The notes under the pieces are model-generated. The model worked only from the letters and a program-made list of their open reading frames with translations. It made no database searches and was not told where the DNA came from. Made by a program: the position numbers and the translations under genes. A DNA stretch of 64,000 nt from JADKAV01 sp041393775 (GTDB lineage Bacteria > Actinomycetota > Actinomycetes > S36-B12 > UBA10799): NCBI GenBank assembly GCA_041393775.1, contig JAWKJM010000003.1, forward strand, positions 868,001 through 932,000. The letters run 5' to 3'. Below, one piece after another: positions 18,007-28,200 of this stretch. Position 1 is the stretch's first letter; each line of letters opens with the position of its first letter.

Positions 18007-19385
18007 GCGATGTGTTCCTCGGCATCGACCTGGGTACGAGCGGGCTCAAGGTGTCCGCTGTACACGAGGACGGCAAGATCCTGGCCGAGGCGGAGCAGTC
18101 GTACCAGGTCGATCGGCCGCTGCCCGGGCATGCCGAGATCTCGCCCGAGGTCTGGGTGCGCTCCCTGCACGCCGCGGTGGCGCGGCTGGGATCACTGAAG
18201 TACCGCAGTGCGGGCATCGACGGGCAGATGCACGGTGTCGTGCTGGTGGATGCCGATGGTATCCCCTGCCGGCCCGCGATCCTGTGGCCCGACCGGCGTG
18301 CCGAATCCGAACTGCCGCGCTGGCGTGACCTGTCCGCACAGCAGCGCACCCGGTTGGCCAATCCGCTGACCGCCGGGATGGCCGGCCCGATGCTCGGATG
18401 GATCCAGCACCACGAACCCGTCACCGTGCAGGCGGCGAGCGCGGCCGTGCAGCCGAAGGACTTCCTGCGCGGCAGCCTGGGCGGGCAGATGGTGGGCGAG
18501 CGCAGTGACGCCTCGGCGACGTTGCTGTGGGATGTCCCCGCCGACACCTGGGCCACGGATGTGATCGAGGAGCTCGGCCTGCCGGGCCACTTACTGCCGG
18601 AGGTGGTGCCCAGCCACGAGGTCGTGGGCGCCGCGGACCTGCCGGGCGAGCCGGCACTGGTTGCTGGCGCCGGCGACACCCCGGCGGCTCTGCTCGGCAG
18701 CGGGGGCCTGGCCGTCGGCGAGGTGCAGGTGAACCTCGGGACCGGCGCGCAGATCCTGGTCGGCGTGGACGCGCCCCGCCCTTCCGCCGACCCCAAGACG
18801 CACCTCTATGCCGATGCCGGCAGCGCTTGGTACGGCATGGTCGCCATCCAGAACGGCGGCCTCGCGTTGAACAAGGCACGTGAGTGGTTGCAGATGAGCT
18901 GGGACCAGTTGTTCGCCGCCGCCGCTGCGGTGCCGGCCGGTGCCGGTGGCGTCAGCGTCATCCCCTACCTGACCGGAGAGCGCGGTGGCGTCGCCGCACC
19001 GACCAGCCGGGGGAGCTGGTTGGGCCTGACCGACACGACCACCGCTGCCGATATCGCCAGGGCGGCGGTCGAGGCCATGGTGTTCGCGGTGCGGCAGGGG
19101 GTCGAACTGCTCGGCAGCGCCCCGCAGTCCGTCCGGGTCACCGGCGGTGGCGCGCGCAACCCGCTCGTACCACAGATGCTTGCCGACTCCTTGACCTCGC
19201 AGGTTGACGTCCTGCCCGACCGCAGCGCCTCGTCACTCGGGGCGGCCATGCTCGCCGCGACCGGGGTGGGCGCGCAGATCGCACCGGTCCGTGACCGGCC
19301 GTTGACCTTCACCCCCCGGGCCTCGGGAAGGCTGGAGGAGTCCTACCAGCGCTGGGCCACCCGCCTTGTCGCCGCAGGCCTCTGA
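18003..19385 (+). CDS. xylB: Xylulokinase-like FGGY carbohydrate kinase
   Basis: 460 aa; ATG overlaps the epimerase stop by 4 nt. FGGY features: GIDLGTSGLKVSAVHEDG, SAGIDGQMHGVVLVD (xylulokinase-like QMHG motif), PAILWPDRR, QPKDFLRG, VNLGTGAQILV, VRVTGGGARNPLVPQMLADSL. It phosphorylates the open-chain pentulose, giving xylulose 5-phosphate for the pentose phosphate pathway. Slightly shorter than the usual 480-500 aa. Last gene of the operon. Confidence 0.87.
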   Translation: MSDVFLGIDLGTSGLKVSAVHEDGKILAEAEQSYQVDRPLPGHAEISPEVWVRSLHAAVARLGSLKYRSAGIDGQMHGVVLVDADGIPCRPAILWPDRRAESELPRWRDLSAQQRTRLANPLTAGMAGPMLGWIQHHEPVTVQAASAAVQPKDFLRGSLGGQMVGERSDASATLLWDVPADTWATDVIEELGLPGHLLPEVVPSHEVVGAADLPGEPALVAGAGDTPAALLGSGGLAVGEVQVNLGTGAQILVGVDAPRPSADPKTHLYADAGSAWYGMVAIQNGGLALNKAREWLQMSWDQLFAAAAAVPAGAGGVSVIPYLTGERGGVAAPTSRGSWLGLTDTTTAADIARAAVEAMVFAVRQGVELLGSAPQSVRVTGGGARNPLVPQMLADSLTSQVDVLPDRSASSLGAAMLAATGVGAQIAPVRDRPLTFTPRASGRLEESYQRWATRLVAAGL

Positions 19386-19478
19386 GCACGACCGGTCGTC
19401 ACGGGCTGCGGTCCCGGGTAGTCGGGCCTCGAAAGCGACGCGGGGTACCAACCCGGGCCGGCTCGGTACGATGCATCC

Positions 19479-20000
19479 GTGCCCAGAATCGTGCTCACTG
19501 TCATCGGCGACGACCGGGCGGGCCTGGTCCAGGCTCTGTCGGCGGTCATCGCAGACCACGAGGGGAACTGGGAACGCAGCCAGATCGCCGAACTTGCGGG
19601 CAAGTTCGCGGGCATCGTGGTGGTGTCCCTGCCGGCCGAGCGAGTCGACGGCCTGACTGCCGCCTTGCGGTCCCTGGACGGACTGCTGGACGTGTCGGCC
19701 CATGCGGGGTCCGAGCAAGAACCCGCCGAACCCGCGCGGACTCTGGCGATCGACCTGTTGGGCACCGACCGGCCGGGTATCGTCCGCGAGGTGTCCGCGG
19801 TCCTGCACCGGCACCACCTGTCGATCGAGGCGATCGAGACCGGGACCCGCGAGGCGCCGATGGCCGGCGGTCAGTTGTTCGAGGCGCACGTGGTCGTCCG
19901 GTTGCCGGCCGAGGTCGCATTGGGCGGCCTGCGGGCCGACTTGGAGCGGCTGGCGGCCGAACTTCTGGTCGACATCGCGGTCGCCGGTGATCCCGCCTGA
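19479..20000 (+). CDS. Tandem ACT-domain protein (GcvR-like)
   Basis: 173 aa, GTG start. Two ACT domains: residues about 3-75 (VLTVIGDDRAGLVQALSAVIADHEGNWERSQIAELAGKFAG) and about 88-165 (LAIDLLGTDRPGIVREVSAVLHRHHLSIEAIETG). The layout matches the glycine-cleavage repressor GcvR group, which bind amino acids and other proteins rather than DNA. No target is apparent; it stands between the sugar operon and recBCD. Confidence 0.85.
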   Translation: MPRIVLTVIGDDRAGLVQALSAVIADHEGNWERSQIAELAGKFAGIVVVSLPAERVDGLTAALRSLDGLLDVSAHAGSEQEPAEPARTLAIDLLGTDRPGIVREVSAVLHRHHLSIEAIETGTREAPMAGGQLFEAHVVVRLPAEVALGGLRADLERLAAELLVDIAVAGDPA

Positions 20001-20019
20001 GATATTGCGACGGCCACGG

Positions 20020-20134
20020 TTGTGACGAAGTTGGGGGTCCCTCCTCCGCTGTGTTACGAAGGTGCGCGGTTGCGAGCGCTCCAACCGCGCACCTTCGCAA
20101 CAACGCCGGCCCGGAGCCCGCACCTTCGTCACAA
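20020..20134. repeat. Nested palindromic repeat, family 1 copy B
   Basis: Outer arms TTGTGACGAAGTTG (20020-20033) and GCACCTTCGTCACAA (20120-20134); inner arms TGTTACGAAGGTGCGCGGTTG (20052-20072) and its complement at 20081-20101. It lies between convergent genes and overlaps the 3' end of recD: the recD TGA (20129-20131) is part of the right outer arm. Confidence 0.88.
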
Positions 20135-22006
20135 AGGGTGCGCGCCGGTGCCATTCCGGGGATGTTCCTGCGTCCGCAACCCGCTGGCCCGCCGGACCTG
20201 CCTGCCCACCGCTGCCCGCACCGCATCCTCGGTCCCGATGACTCGGATGTGTGACCGGGCCCGGGTGACGGCGGTGTACAAGAGTTCTCGGGTCAGCAGC
20301 GGTGACTCGGGTGGAGGAAGCACGATCGTCACCGCGTCGAACTGGCTGCCCTGCCCGCGGTGGATGGTCATGGCGTTGAGGGTCTGCACTGCGCTGAGCC
20401 TGGCCGGGGTGAGCGACGCGAAGCCGCTTCCTCGTCGGAAGGCAGCCCGCACCCCGCCGTCGGTCGCGGCCACGACGACGCCGGTGTCGCCGTTGTACAA
20501 GTCTGCGCTGTAGTCGTTCGCGGTCACCAGCAGGGGACGGCCCACGTACCACGGTTCGCCCGGGACGGATCGCGGGACGAGGTGCTGGGTCCAGCCCTCG
20601 ATCAGGTCGTTCCAATGCGTCACTCCGTACGGGCCCTCGCGATGTGCGCACAGCACCCGGTGGCTCTCGAGGTGCGCGAGGGCGGCCGCGGAATCCCCCG
20701 CGACTGCCGCTTGCACCACGCCATCGGTCTGCGCTACGACATCTGCGCGGACCCCGCGGAGGGCATCGGCATCCGTCGCCTCGACGAACTCGACGTCCGG
20801 GCCTGCGGAGCGCAAGACCGCAAGCACCCGCTCGGCGTCGTCGCGGCGGATCGCTGCTGACAGTTCGGAGATGGCCCCCTCCCCGAACCGGTAGTTGCGA
20901 TCGAGAACCACCACACCGGTGGTCGCGGTCTGCGCCGCAGTCTCCGCGTCGGCCGGGCTCGCGGCAAGCAACGTGGCCGCGAGGTCGGACCGGCCGGTGC
21001 TCGAAGCCGGTGCGGCGACCAGGTCACCGAGCACGGCGCCGGCGTCGATCGAGGCCAACTGGTCGGGGTCGCCCACCAGCACGAGCCGGGCGTCGGGGCG
21101 CACGGCTTCGAGCAGGCGGGCCATCAGCGGCAGCGACACCATGGAGGTCTCGTCGATGATCACTACATCGTGGGGCAACCGGTTGGAGCGGTCGTGGGTG
21201 AAGCGGCCGCGCGAGTCGGGGCGCCATCCCAGGAGCCGGTGCACTGTGGAAGCCTGCACGTCGCCGACCCGATCCCGGTCGTCCGGGTCCATCCCGGCCG
21301 CCGCAGTGGCCACCGCCTCCTGAAGCCGGGCGGCCGCTTTGCCGGTGGGGGCCGCCAGCGCGATGCTCGTGCGCGTCCCGTCCACCTCGCGCAAGAGGGC
21401 GATGATGCGGGCGACGGTGGTGGTCTTCCCCGTCCCCGGCCCGCCGGCGATGATGGTCGCCTGCCGTAACGCCGCAGTTGCCGCAGCCAGTCGCTGCCGG
21501 TCCGGCCCCGTTCCTGGGAACAGTCGCTGCAGACCTTGCGCGAGCACCGCCGGATCGACCACGACCGGGTGGCCGCGCTGCTGCATCTCGGTGCGGATGA
21601 GTTGTTCGTCCTGCCAGTAGCGCTCGAGGTACAGCAGCGTGCCCACAAGGCGTAGCGGCCGGTCGAGCGGGCCGTCCGGACCCTGGGCCACGAGCGGGTG
21701 CTGCCGGGCGGCCATCAGCCAGTCGTCGGGGTCCGGCCAGTGCACCGCCGCCGGTTCCGTGGTCTCCTCGTCCTGCGGAACCCACATCGCCGGGTCGGCG
21801 GTGAGGTCCACGCACACCGACCCGGCCCGCAGTGCCCGCACGCACAGGGCGGCGCCGAGCCCCACGCGCCCGCCGTCAGGGTCCTCGAGGCTATGCCCAC
21901 CGACTCGCAGCAGTGCAGCTGCGATCTGGACGTCGGCGATGTTCAGGATGCCGCCGGCATGGAACGGGGTCAGGACCCCCAGCGGCAGGCGCGTGAGGGT
22001 CGTCAT
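20129..22006 (-). CDS. recD: Exodeoxyribonuclease V alpha chain RecD
   Basis: 625 aa from ATG 22006, which overlaps the recB stop (ATGA); the frame extends to 22165 but that part shadows recB. Superfamily 1B helicase motifs: Walker A IIAGGPGTGKTTTVARI, DETSMVSLPLMARLL (motif II), VLVGDPDQLASIDAGAVLGD (motif III), LNAMTIHRGQGSQFDAVTIVLP (motif V) and YTAVTRAR (motif VI). It is the fast 5'-3' helicase of RecBCD, which processes double-strand breaks. The last codons, H-P-L-stop, come from the palindromic repeat. Confidence 0.95.
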   Translation of the reverse strand: MTTLTRLPLGVLTPFHAGGILNIADVQIAAALLRVGGHSLEDPDGGRVGLGAALCVRALRAGSVCVDLTADPAMWVPQDEETTEPAAVHWPDPDDWLMAARQHPLVAQGPDGPLDRPLRLVGTLLYLERYWQDEQLIRTEMQQRGHPVVVDPAVLAQGLQRLFPGTGPDRQRLAAATAALRQATIIAGGPGTGKTTTVARIIALLREVDGTRTSIALAAPTGKAAARLQEAVATAAAGMDPDDRDRVGDVQASTVHRLLGWRPDSRGRFTHDRSNRLPHDVVIIDETSMVSLPLMARLLEAVRPDARLVLVGDPDQLASIDAGAVLGDLVAAPASSTGRSDLAATLLAASPADAETAAQTATTGVVVLDRNYRFGEGAISELSAAIRRDDAERVLAVLRSAGPDVEFVEATDADALRGVRADVVAQTDGVVQAAVAGDSAAALAHLESHRVLCAHREGPYGVTHWNDLIEGWTQHLVPRSVPGEPWYVGRPLLVTANDYSADLYNGDTGVVVAATDGGVRAAFRRGSGFASLTPARLSAVQTLNAMTIHRGQGSQFDAVTIVLPPPESPLLTRELLYTAVTRARSHIRVIGTEDAVRAAVGRQVRRASGLRTQEHPRNGTGAHPL

Positions 22007-25000
22007 GGTTGCCGCCCATCGAGCAGGTCTGACAGTTCCACGATCAGCGCGGCGGGCGGTCGCCACTCGAAGACCCCATATCCCCGCGCCCCGGCCATGC
22101 CGCGCAGGTACAGGTAGAGCACCCCGCCGAGATGACGGGCGGGATCGTACCCGGCCAGCCGCCACCGAAGGTAGCGGTGCAGCGCTGCGCTGTAGAGCAG
22201 GGCCTGCAGCGGGTAGTGGGCGTCCATCATCGACGACGCCAGCGCTTCGGGCCGGTAACCGGCGAGCAGTCGCTCGACGCCCGGTTCGCCCGGGTCGCGC
22301 AGCAGGTTCGTCTTGTAGTCCACTACCAGGAAGCGCTGGCTCCCATCCATCGGCACCCGCAAGACAGCGTCGATGCTGCCACTGAGGTATCCGCGGAGGC
22401 TCGCCCCCGTCAGTTGCCGGAGTCGGTCCGGGTAGCTGGACAGCGGATCGCCGCCGGACAGGTGCTGACGCAGCAGGGCGGCCAGGTCGGAAAGGGTCCG
22501 CCCGGTCCCGTCCGGGTCACCCATGGGCAACTCGAAGTCCAGTTCAGCCAGGCGATCGGCGGAGGAGAACTCGGCCAGGGACCGGTTCGCGGCCAGCGCA
22601 CCCAGCGGAGTCTGCAACGCGGGGATCAATGCCCCGGTCAGATCGGCTCCGCTCACCCCGGCCATCGGCTGGGCGACGAGCCGTTCCCGGCAACGGGCCT
22701 CGACTTCGGCGGCGAGGTCCGGCGCTGAAGTGTCCACCACCTCGAGCACGTGATGTACCAGGGTGCCGAACGCGGCACCGGCCGGCAGATCGGCGAAGGG
22801 GGACACGGCTTCGGACTCCAAGGCGGAAACCGCGGCAGGCTCTTGAACGGGTTCATCGGGTTCGTCATCACGGAAGCCGCTCGGAGCCTGCTCGGCAGTG
22901 TGCACGCCCGCGGTCAGACCGGAGTACGAGGTGCGGCGCCATTGCGCGTCCACGGCCCGGCTGAACGGCGCCGCGGTCAAATCGTGTTGCTCAGGACTGC
23001 CCGCAACCCACGCGGGTCCGGACCCGGCCGGGCGCACCGGTTCCACCCTGATCCATGGCGACCGGGCGACACCGGCCACTGGGGGCGCTTCGACGACGTA
23101 GCCCTTCTTCGGGGACGTGGTGCCGCTCGTCCGGGCGCTCAGCACGCGGTGCAAGGGCGAGGTCCGGGTGTTCTGCTTGCTGGATGCCCAGTGCACCACC
23201 ACCTGGCAGCTCGCTCGGGTCAGCGCGACGTAGAGCAGTCGCAGACTCTCACCTGCTTCCTCGTCGTCCTGCGCCTTCAGGAGTTCGCTGCGGCCGATCC
23301 CGTGCTCGCCACGTACGTCCAGCACCCGGCGGCCGGAGGTGTCATGGCAGCGGATGGGCCGGTCCTTCGTGGGATTCGGCCGATCCCACCCGAAGGGGAC
23401 GTAGGCGATCGGGAACTCCAACCCTTTGCTTGTGTGGACGGTGAGGACCTGCACCGCATCGGCGTCGGTCTCCAGTCGACGGGTCAGTTCCCCGGTGGGT
23501 TCTCGCGAGGACTCGAAGGCCCGCTGGATCTGCTCCGTGAGCCAGTCCAGCAGGCCGACCAGCCCTGCGCCGTTCCTGCGCTGTTGGGCGTGCAGGACCC
23601 CGGCGATGTGACGCAGGTCGGTCAGTTGCCGCTCACCGTCGGGCCGGGACAACACCCGGGTGGCCAGCTGGGTCTGCTGCACGATCGTGGCCATCAGCGC
23701 GGCCACGCTCCCGCCTTCCACGATCGGCGCCCACGTCCGCAAACGCAGCGAGGTATCGGCGTCCACCTGGTCGCCGTGCGTGGCCAACTCCTCGGCGGTT
23801 CGGCCCAGGAAGTCGGTGAGAGCCGCGTCGCGCAGTGATCTGGCACGGGGGTTGTGCATCGCGTCCAGCAAGGTCCGCCACTGCCGGGCGGCCTCGGTGG
23901 CGAAGACGCTCGTCGATGAGGTCACGACCGCGGGGACGCCGACGTGGGCCAAGGCGTCGCGGACCGTGTCGGCCTGCGCATTCGTTCCCGTCAGGACCGC
24001 GATGTCGCCGGGAGCGATCGGCCGCGACTGCTCGCTTCCGATGGTCAGCCGGCCTGGCCCGGTGAGCATGCTCACGATGTCCGCCGCAACATCGACGGCC
24101 ACGGCTGTGCGCTGCGTGCCGACCGCGGGCAACTGGTCGTCATCGGGGTGCAGGGTACGCAGCCGCACTCGGGCTGACCCGGCCGTCCCCGATAGCCGGG
24201 ACCGCTGGTGGGCAGCCGCCACCGGATGCACCACGATCCGTTCATCCCCGAGTTCCAGCCCTCCCACAAGGTCTGCGATCCCGCTGACCACGGCAGCATC
24301 GCTGCGCCAGTTCGTCGGCAATGTGGCGTGGTGGTCGGCGTGCGCCGCAGCATCCAGATAGCTGTAGACGTCGGCTCCCCGGAACGCGTAGATGGCTTGT
24401 TTCGGGTCGCCGATCAGGATCAGGGTCCTGGCGCCGTGGAACGCCTGGCGAAGGATCGTCCACTGGGCCGGGTCGGTGTCCTGGAACTCGTCGACGAGGA
24501 CCACTTGATAGGTGTCCCGCAGTCGCTGGCAGGCCTGCGCCCCCGTCAGCGGGTCGGTCAGCGCGTCCCGCAACCGCAGCACGAGATCGTCGAACGTGAC
24601 CAGTCGCCTTGCCCGGCGCCGACGCAACACCTCGTCGCGCACGGCCTGGGCGAACCTGAGCCGGGTCTGCTCGATTGAGCCGTCGGTGACGGGACCGGCG
24701 TCGAGTGCGGCTTGCGGGTCGCCGACCGCGGCCCGGGCCAGGTGACAGGCCAGCGCGTAGTCGATCCTGCCGGTCACTTCGTCCGGTCCGCCGTACTTGC
24801 GGACGTAGAAGTCGTCGACCACCTCGTCGACCAGTTCCGCGATGCTCTCGACGAACGCCTCACCCGGATTGGTGTCGGCGCGGATGCCCAGACCGGCCAG
24901 CGCGTGCTGGCAGAACTGGTGGGTCGTGGCGATGGTTCCGGCGTCGAAGTCGGCCATGGCCCTGCCGAGCCGGTCTGCGGCGACCGTCCGCTGGGCAACT

Positions 25001-25287
25001 GGACGGGTCACCAGCTCGCCGATGACGGGGTCGTCGCACGCGGCCCCGGCCGGATCGCGCAGCGCGTCACGGGTCTGGGCGAGCATCCTGCGAACGCGTT
25101 CGCGCAACTCCCTGGTGGCACTGCGGCCGAATGTGATCATCAGCATCTGGTCGATCGTCGTCCTGCCCTCGGCGATGTAGCGGGTGGCCAACGCGGCGAT
25201 CGCGTACGTCTTGCCGGTGCCGGCGCTGGCCTCCAGCAGAGTGGTTCCGGTGGGCAACGGGGCGAGCAGGTCGAAGGGGGTGGTCAT
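22003..25287 (-). CDS. recB: Exodeoxyribonuclease V beta chain RecB
   Basis: 1094 aa, ATG overlapping the recC stop by 4 nt. Helicase motifs: LEASAGTGKTYAIAAL (Walker A), VLVDEFQDTDPAQWTIL (motif II), LILIGDPKQAIYAFRGADV (motif III), VLTVHTSKGLEFPIAYV (motif V), LLYVALTRASCQVVV (motif VI). The C-terminal nuclease domain has the RecB-family VVDYKTN motif and LQALLYSAALHRYL. It provides the 3'-5' helicase and the only nuclease site of the complex. Middle gene of recCBD. Confidence 0.96.
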   Translation of the reverse strand: MTTPFDLLAPLPTGTTLLEASAGTGKTYAIAALATRYIAEGRTTIDQMLMITFGRSATRELRERVRRMLAQTRDALRDPAGAACDDPVIGELVTRPVAQRTVAADRLGRAMADFDAGTIATTHQFCQHALAGLGIRADTNPGEAFVESIAELVDEVVDDFYVRKYGGPDEVTGRIDYALACHLARAAVGDPQAALDAGPVTDGSIEQTRLRFAQAVRDEVLRRRRARRLVTFDDLVLRLRDALTDPLTGAQACQRLRDTYQVVLVDEFQDTDPAQWTILRQAFHGARTLILIGDPKQAIYAFRGADVYSYLDAAAHADHHATLPTNWRSDAAVVSGIADLVGGLELGDERIVVHPVAAAHQRSRLSGTAGSARVRLRTLHPDDDQLPAVGTQRTAVAVDVAADIVSMLTGPGRLTIGSEQSRPIAPGDIAVLTGTNAQADTVRDALAHVGVPAVVTSSTSVFATEAARQWRTLLDAMHNPRARSLRDAALTDFLGRTAEELATHGDQVDADTSLRLRTWAPIVEGGSVAALMATIVQQTQLATRVLSRPDGERQLTDLRHIAGVLHAQQRRNGAGLVGLLDWLTEQIQRAFESSREPTGELTRRLETDADAVQVLTVHTSKGLEFPIAYVPFGWDRPNPTKDRPIRCHDTSGRRVLDVRGEHGIGRSELLKAQDDEEAGESLRLLYVALTRASCQVVVHWASSKQNTRTSPLHRVLSARTSGTTSPKKGYVVEAPPVAGVARSPWIRVEPVRPAGSGPAWVAGSPEQHDLTAAPFSRAVDAQWRRTSYSGLTAGVHTAEQAPSGFRDDEPDEPVQEPAAVSALESEAVSPFADLPAGAAFGTLVHHVLEVVDTSAPDLAAEVEARCRERLVAQPMAGVSGADLTGALIPALQTPLGALAANRSLAEFSSADRLAELDFELPMGDPDGTGRTLSDLAALLRQHLSGGDPLSSYPDRLRQLTGASLRGYLSGSIDAVLRVPMDGSQRFLVVDYKTNLLRDPGEPGVERLLAGYRPEALASSMMDAHYPLQALLYSAALHRYLRWRLAGYDPARHLGGVLYLYLRGMAGARGYGVFEWRPPAALIVELSDLLDGRQP

Positions 25288-28200
25288 CGTGGCCCCTTCG
25301 CCTCGATGATCGGATCCCAGAGGTGGCGTGACAGCATCCCGAAGCGCGTGGTCTCGTCGGCGTACCAGTCCTCGCCGGGGTGCGGCAGTTCACGCAGGAG
25401 GGTCGAGAGGTCCGCGTCGGGACCCCACACCATGACCGTTTCTGGGAGTTCGCGGTCCGGGCTGTATCGCCCCTGCCAGGCGCCGGCTCTGGCCGCACGC
25501 AGCGCCGCTGACGTACTGAGCCCTCGCGCCCGGCGCTGGGCGTACTCCAGTGAGGTGTTGGCGGGCAGGGGCAGCGGATGCTCCATACCAGATGCGTAGA
25601 GCGCGACGAGTGCGATCAGGATCCGCTTCGCATCATCGGGTGCAGGTGCGTCCAAGGTGCAACCCCCGTCCTTGGTCACCATGTGCCCGCGCCACGAGGA
25701 GGCCGGCTCCACCACGGCCAGGGCCAGCAGTTCCGGCCATAGCCGCAGTTCGTGGGCGGGTTTCGACTTCGAGTAGGTCGCACGCACGATGCTTTGCCCG
25801 TACACATCGGTCGCCGTGCCGACCAGGTGGACGCCGCCGGGCAGGTCGAGGTTCACGCTCACCTGCCGGGCAGCGCCGGTTCGCAGCGCGGCCACTCGTT
25901 GGGTCAGGTCCGAAGCATCCCGTCCGACCGCGGTGAGTGCCTCAGTGCCCAGTGCACCTGGCGGCAGTTGGCCACGTGCCCTTTCGGCGGCCGCCACCTT
26001 CTGCGTCATTTCCCCGCGCATCAACAGCCCCAGGGCGCGTTCACCGATCTGCCATCTCGCCAAGCCGTCCAGCGCGATCGGGATGCGCTCGTGCGGCAGT
26101 TCGTCGTCGCCGCGCAGGGACACCCCGATCCGGGTCCGCAGGAACCCGGCGGCCGGCGATGTCAGGAATCTGCCTAGCTCACGCAGGGAGAGTTCGGTGA
26201 CCCGCATCCCCGGCAGAACAGCACCCAGGAACGCCGGCTCCGGGAGCCGGGGTCGCTCGGCGGCGCGGGCTGCGGCCAGTGCCTGCAGGTCATGGCTGAA
26301 CGCGGTCGGCAGACCCAAGGCGCCTGCGGTGAAGTTGCGGGCGTCGAACGGTTGCAGCGGGTGCGTGACGCAGATTCGTGTGCTTGCCGACAGGCCCTCC
26401 GGGCTCATTGCCATCGATTCCAGCGTGTCGATCAGTTCGGCGAGCGGGACACAAGGCGGTCGTGGCTGGTTGGTTCGATCGTCGGCTCCTGTGTAAGTGA
26501 TGACCAAGTGGTCGGACGCGGCCATGATCGCGTCGAGCAGCAGCTGCCGGTCCTCGCTGCGGGTCTCCCGCTCCCCGACCAGGGGGTCTCGCGCCAGCAC
26601 GTCGTCGCCGTCAGGAGAGGTCGTGCGCGGGAACGCCGCGTCGTCCATCCCGACCAGGCAGATGACGCGATGCGGCACCGAGCGCATCGGCACCAGCCCG
26701 CATACGGTCAGCGCACCCGACCGGAAGTTGGACCGGGTGGGCCGGCCCGCGAGCAGGCCGTCTAGCAGCCAACTGATGTCGGCCAGTGACAGGAGCGGCG
26801 CTTCGGCGTACCCGGCGGCATTCTCGGTCAGTTCCGCGATCGCTCCCAGGGCATTCGGCAGTTGCCACGAGTCAACTCCACGGGCATCCATGAGGTCCGT
26901 CACCGCGTCGCTGAGAAGGGTCACCCACCCGGCGGCCGGATGCCGCTGCCCGGCGGCTTCCCGGATCCGCTGCAGACGGGTCACGAGTTCGGCCAGGCGT
27001 CCCACGAGGTCCACGTCGCCACTGGCCACGTCATCGACCGGGAGCACGCCGCCGACCTGGGGCAGGCCCTGCTCGGACAGGGCCGCACCGAGCAGGAGCC
27101 GGTCCAGGCCCCATGACCAGGTGCCGGTCGCGATCGGCACCTGGAAATCGCCGCGGTGCGCAGCATCCAGACCCCAGCGCACCCCCGCCTGCGTCGCCAG
27201 CGTCTCCAGTCGCTCGAGCCCGTCGTCGTCGAATCCGAAGCGGGTGCGAACCGGGGGCTGGGCCGCGAAGTCCAGCATTGCGGACATTTCCAGCCGACCC
27301 GTGAGCAACTGCAGCAAGGCGGCGAGCCCAGAGAGCACCCCGTTGGACTGCTCGGGGGTTCGGTCGGCGATCCGCAGTTGCAGCGAGCCCGCTGCGGAAG
27401 TGTCGGGTGCGCTGAACGCCGCGGACAGCAGGGGCGCGAAGGCGTCCAGGTCCGGGCACATGATCAGGATGTCCCGTGGCTCCAGCGTCGAGTCCGCTTG
27501 CAGCAGACCCAGCACGACCTCGCGGACCACCTCTGCCTGGCGGGGCTGGCCGTGACATGCATGGACCTGCACTGACCGGTCAGCGGCGGCCATGGTGAGT
27601 CGGTGACCGGCCAGCCACGGGTCCTGGTTGTCCCGGATCTGGCGTTGCAGGTGGCCGAGCACTGAATCGGCGGTCAGTTGCGCGGGAAGGTACTCGTCGG
27701 TCGTCGTGGGCAGTTGCTGCTCGAGACGGACCCGCAGCTCGCGGGCGTCGCGGCCCAGCGACCGCAGCAGGGGATTGACGGCGACGTCGGCATGGTGGTC
27801 GTCGTGGCGGTGCAGCGGTTCGGACCCGGGTGCGACCTTCCGCCATAGGTCCGGCGATGCGTCGGCCAGCCACAGGTGGACTTCCCTGTGCGTGCCGAGC
27901 GCGGACAGCACCCGCAAGTGATCGGCGGGAAGTCGGGTGGGGCCGAACACCGAGAGCCGGTCGGGCAGATCGACGATGCCGGGGTCGTCGCGCACGGCCG
28001 TACAGACGCCCTCCAGCCGCTCGGCTGGGCTGGGCGTGCCGATCTCGTCACGCAGGCGCCGCCACAACCGGGGCTGCCAGGTGAGATCGTCGGGCACGTG
28101 GCCGCCGGCCCCATCGGTGTCCTGGCCGTCGGACCAGGTCTGCAACAACCCGGGTCGCTGACTGGCGTACGAAGCGAAGAGTGCTGTGATGCGGCTCGCG

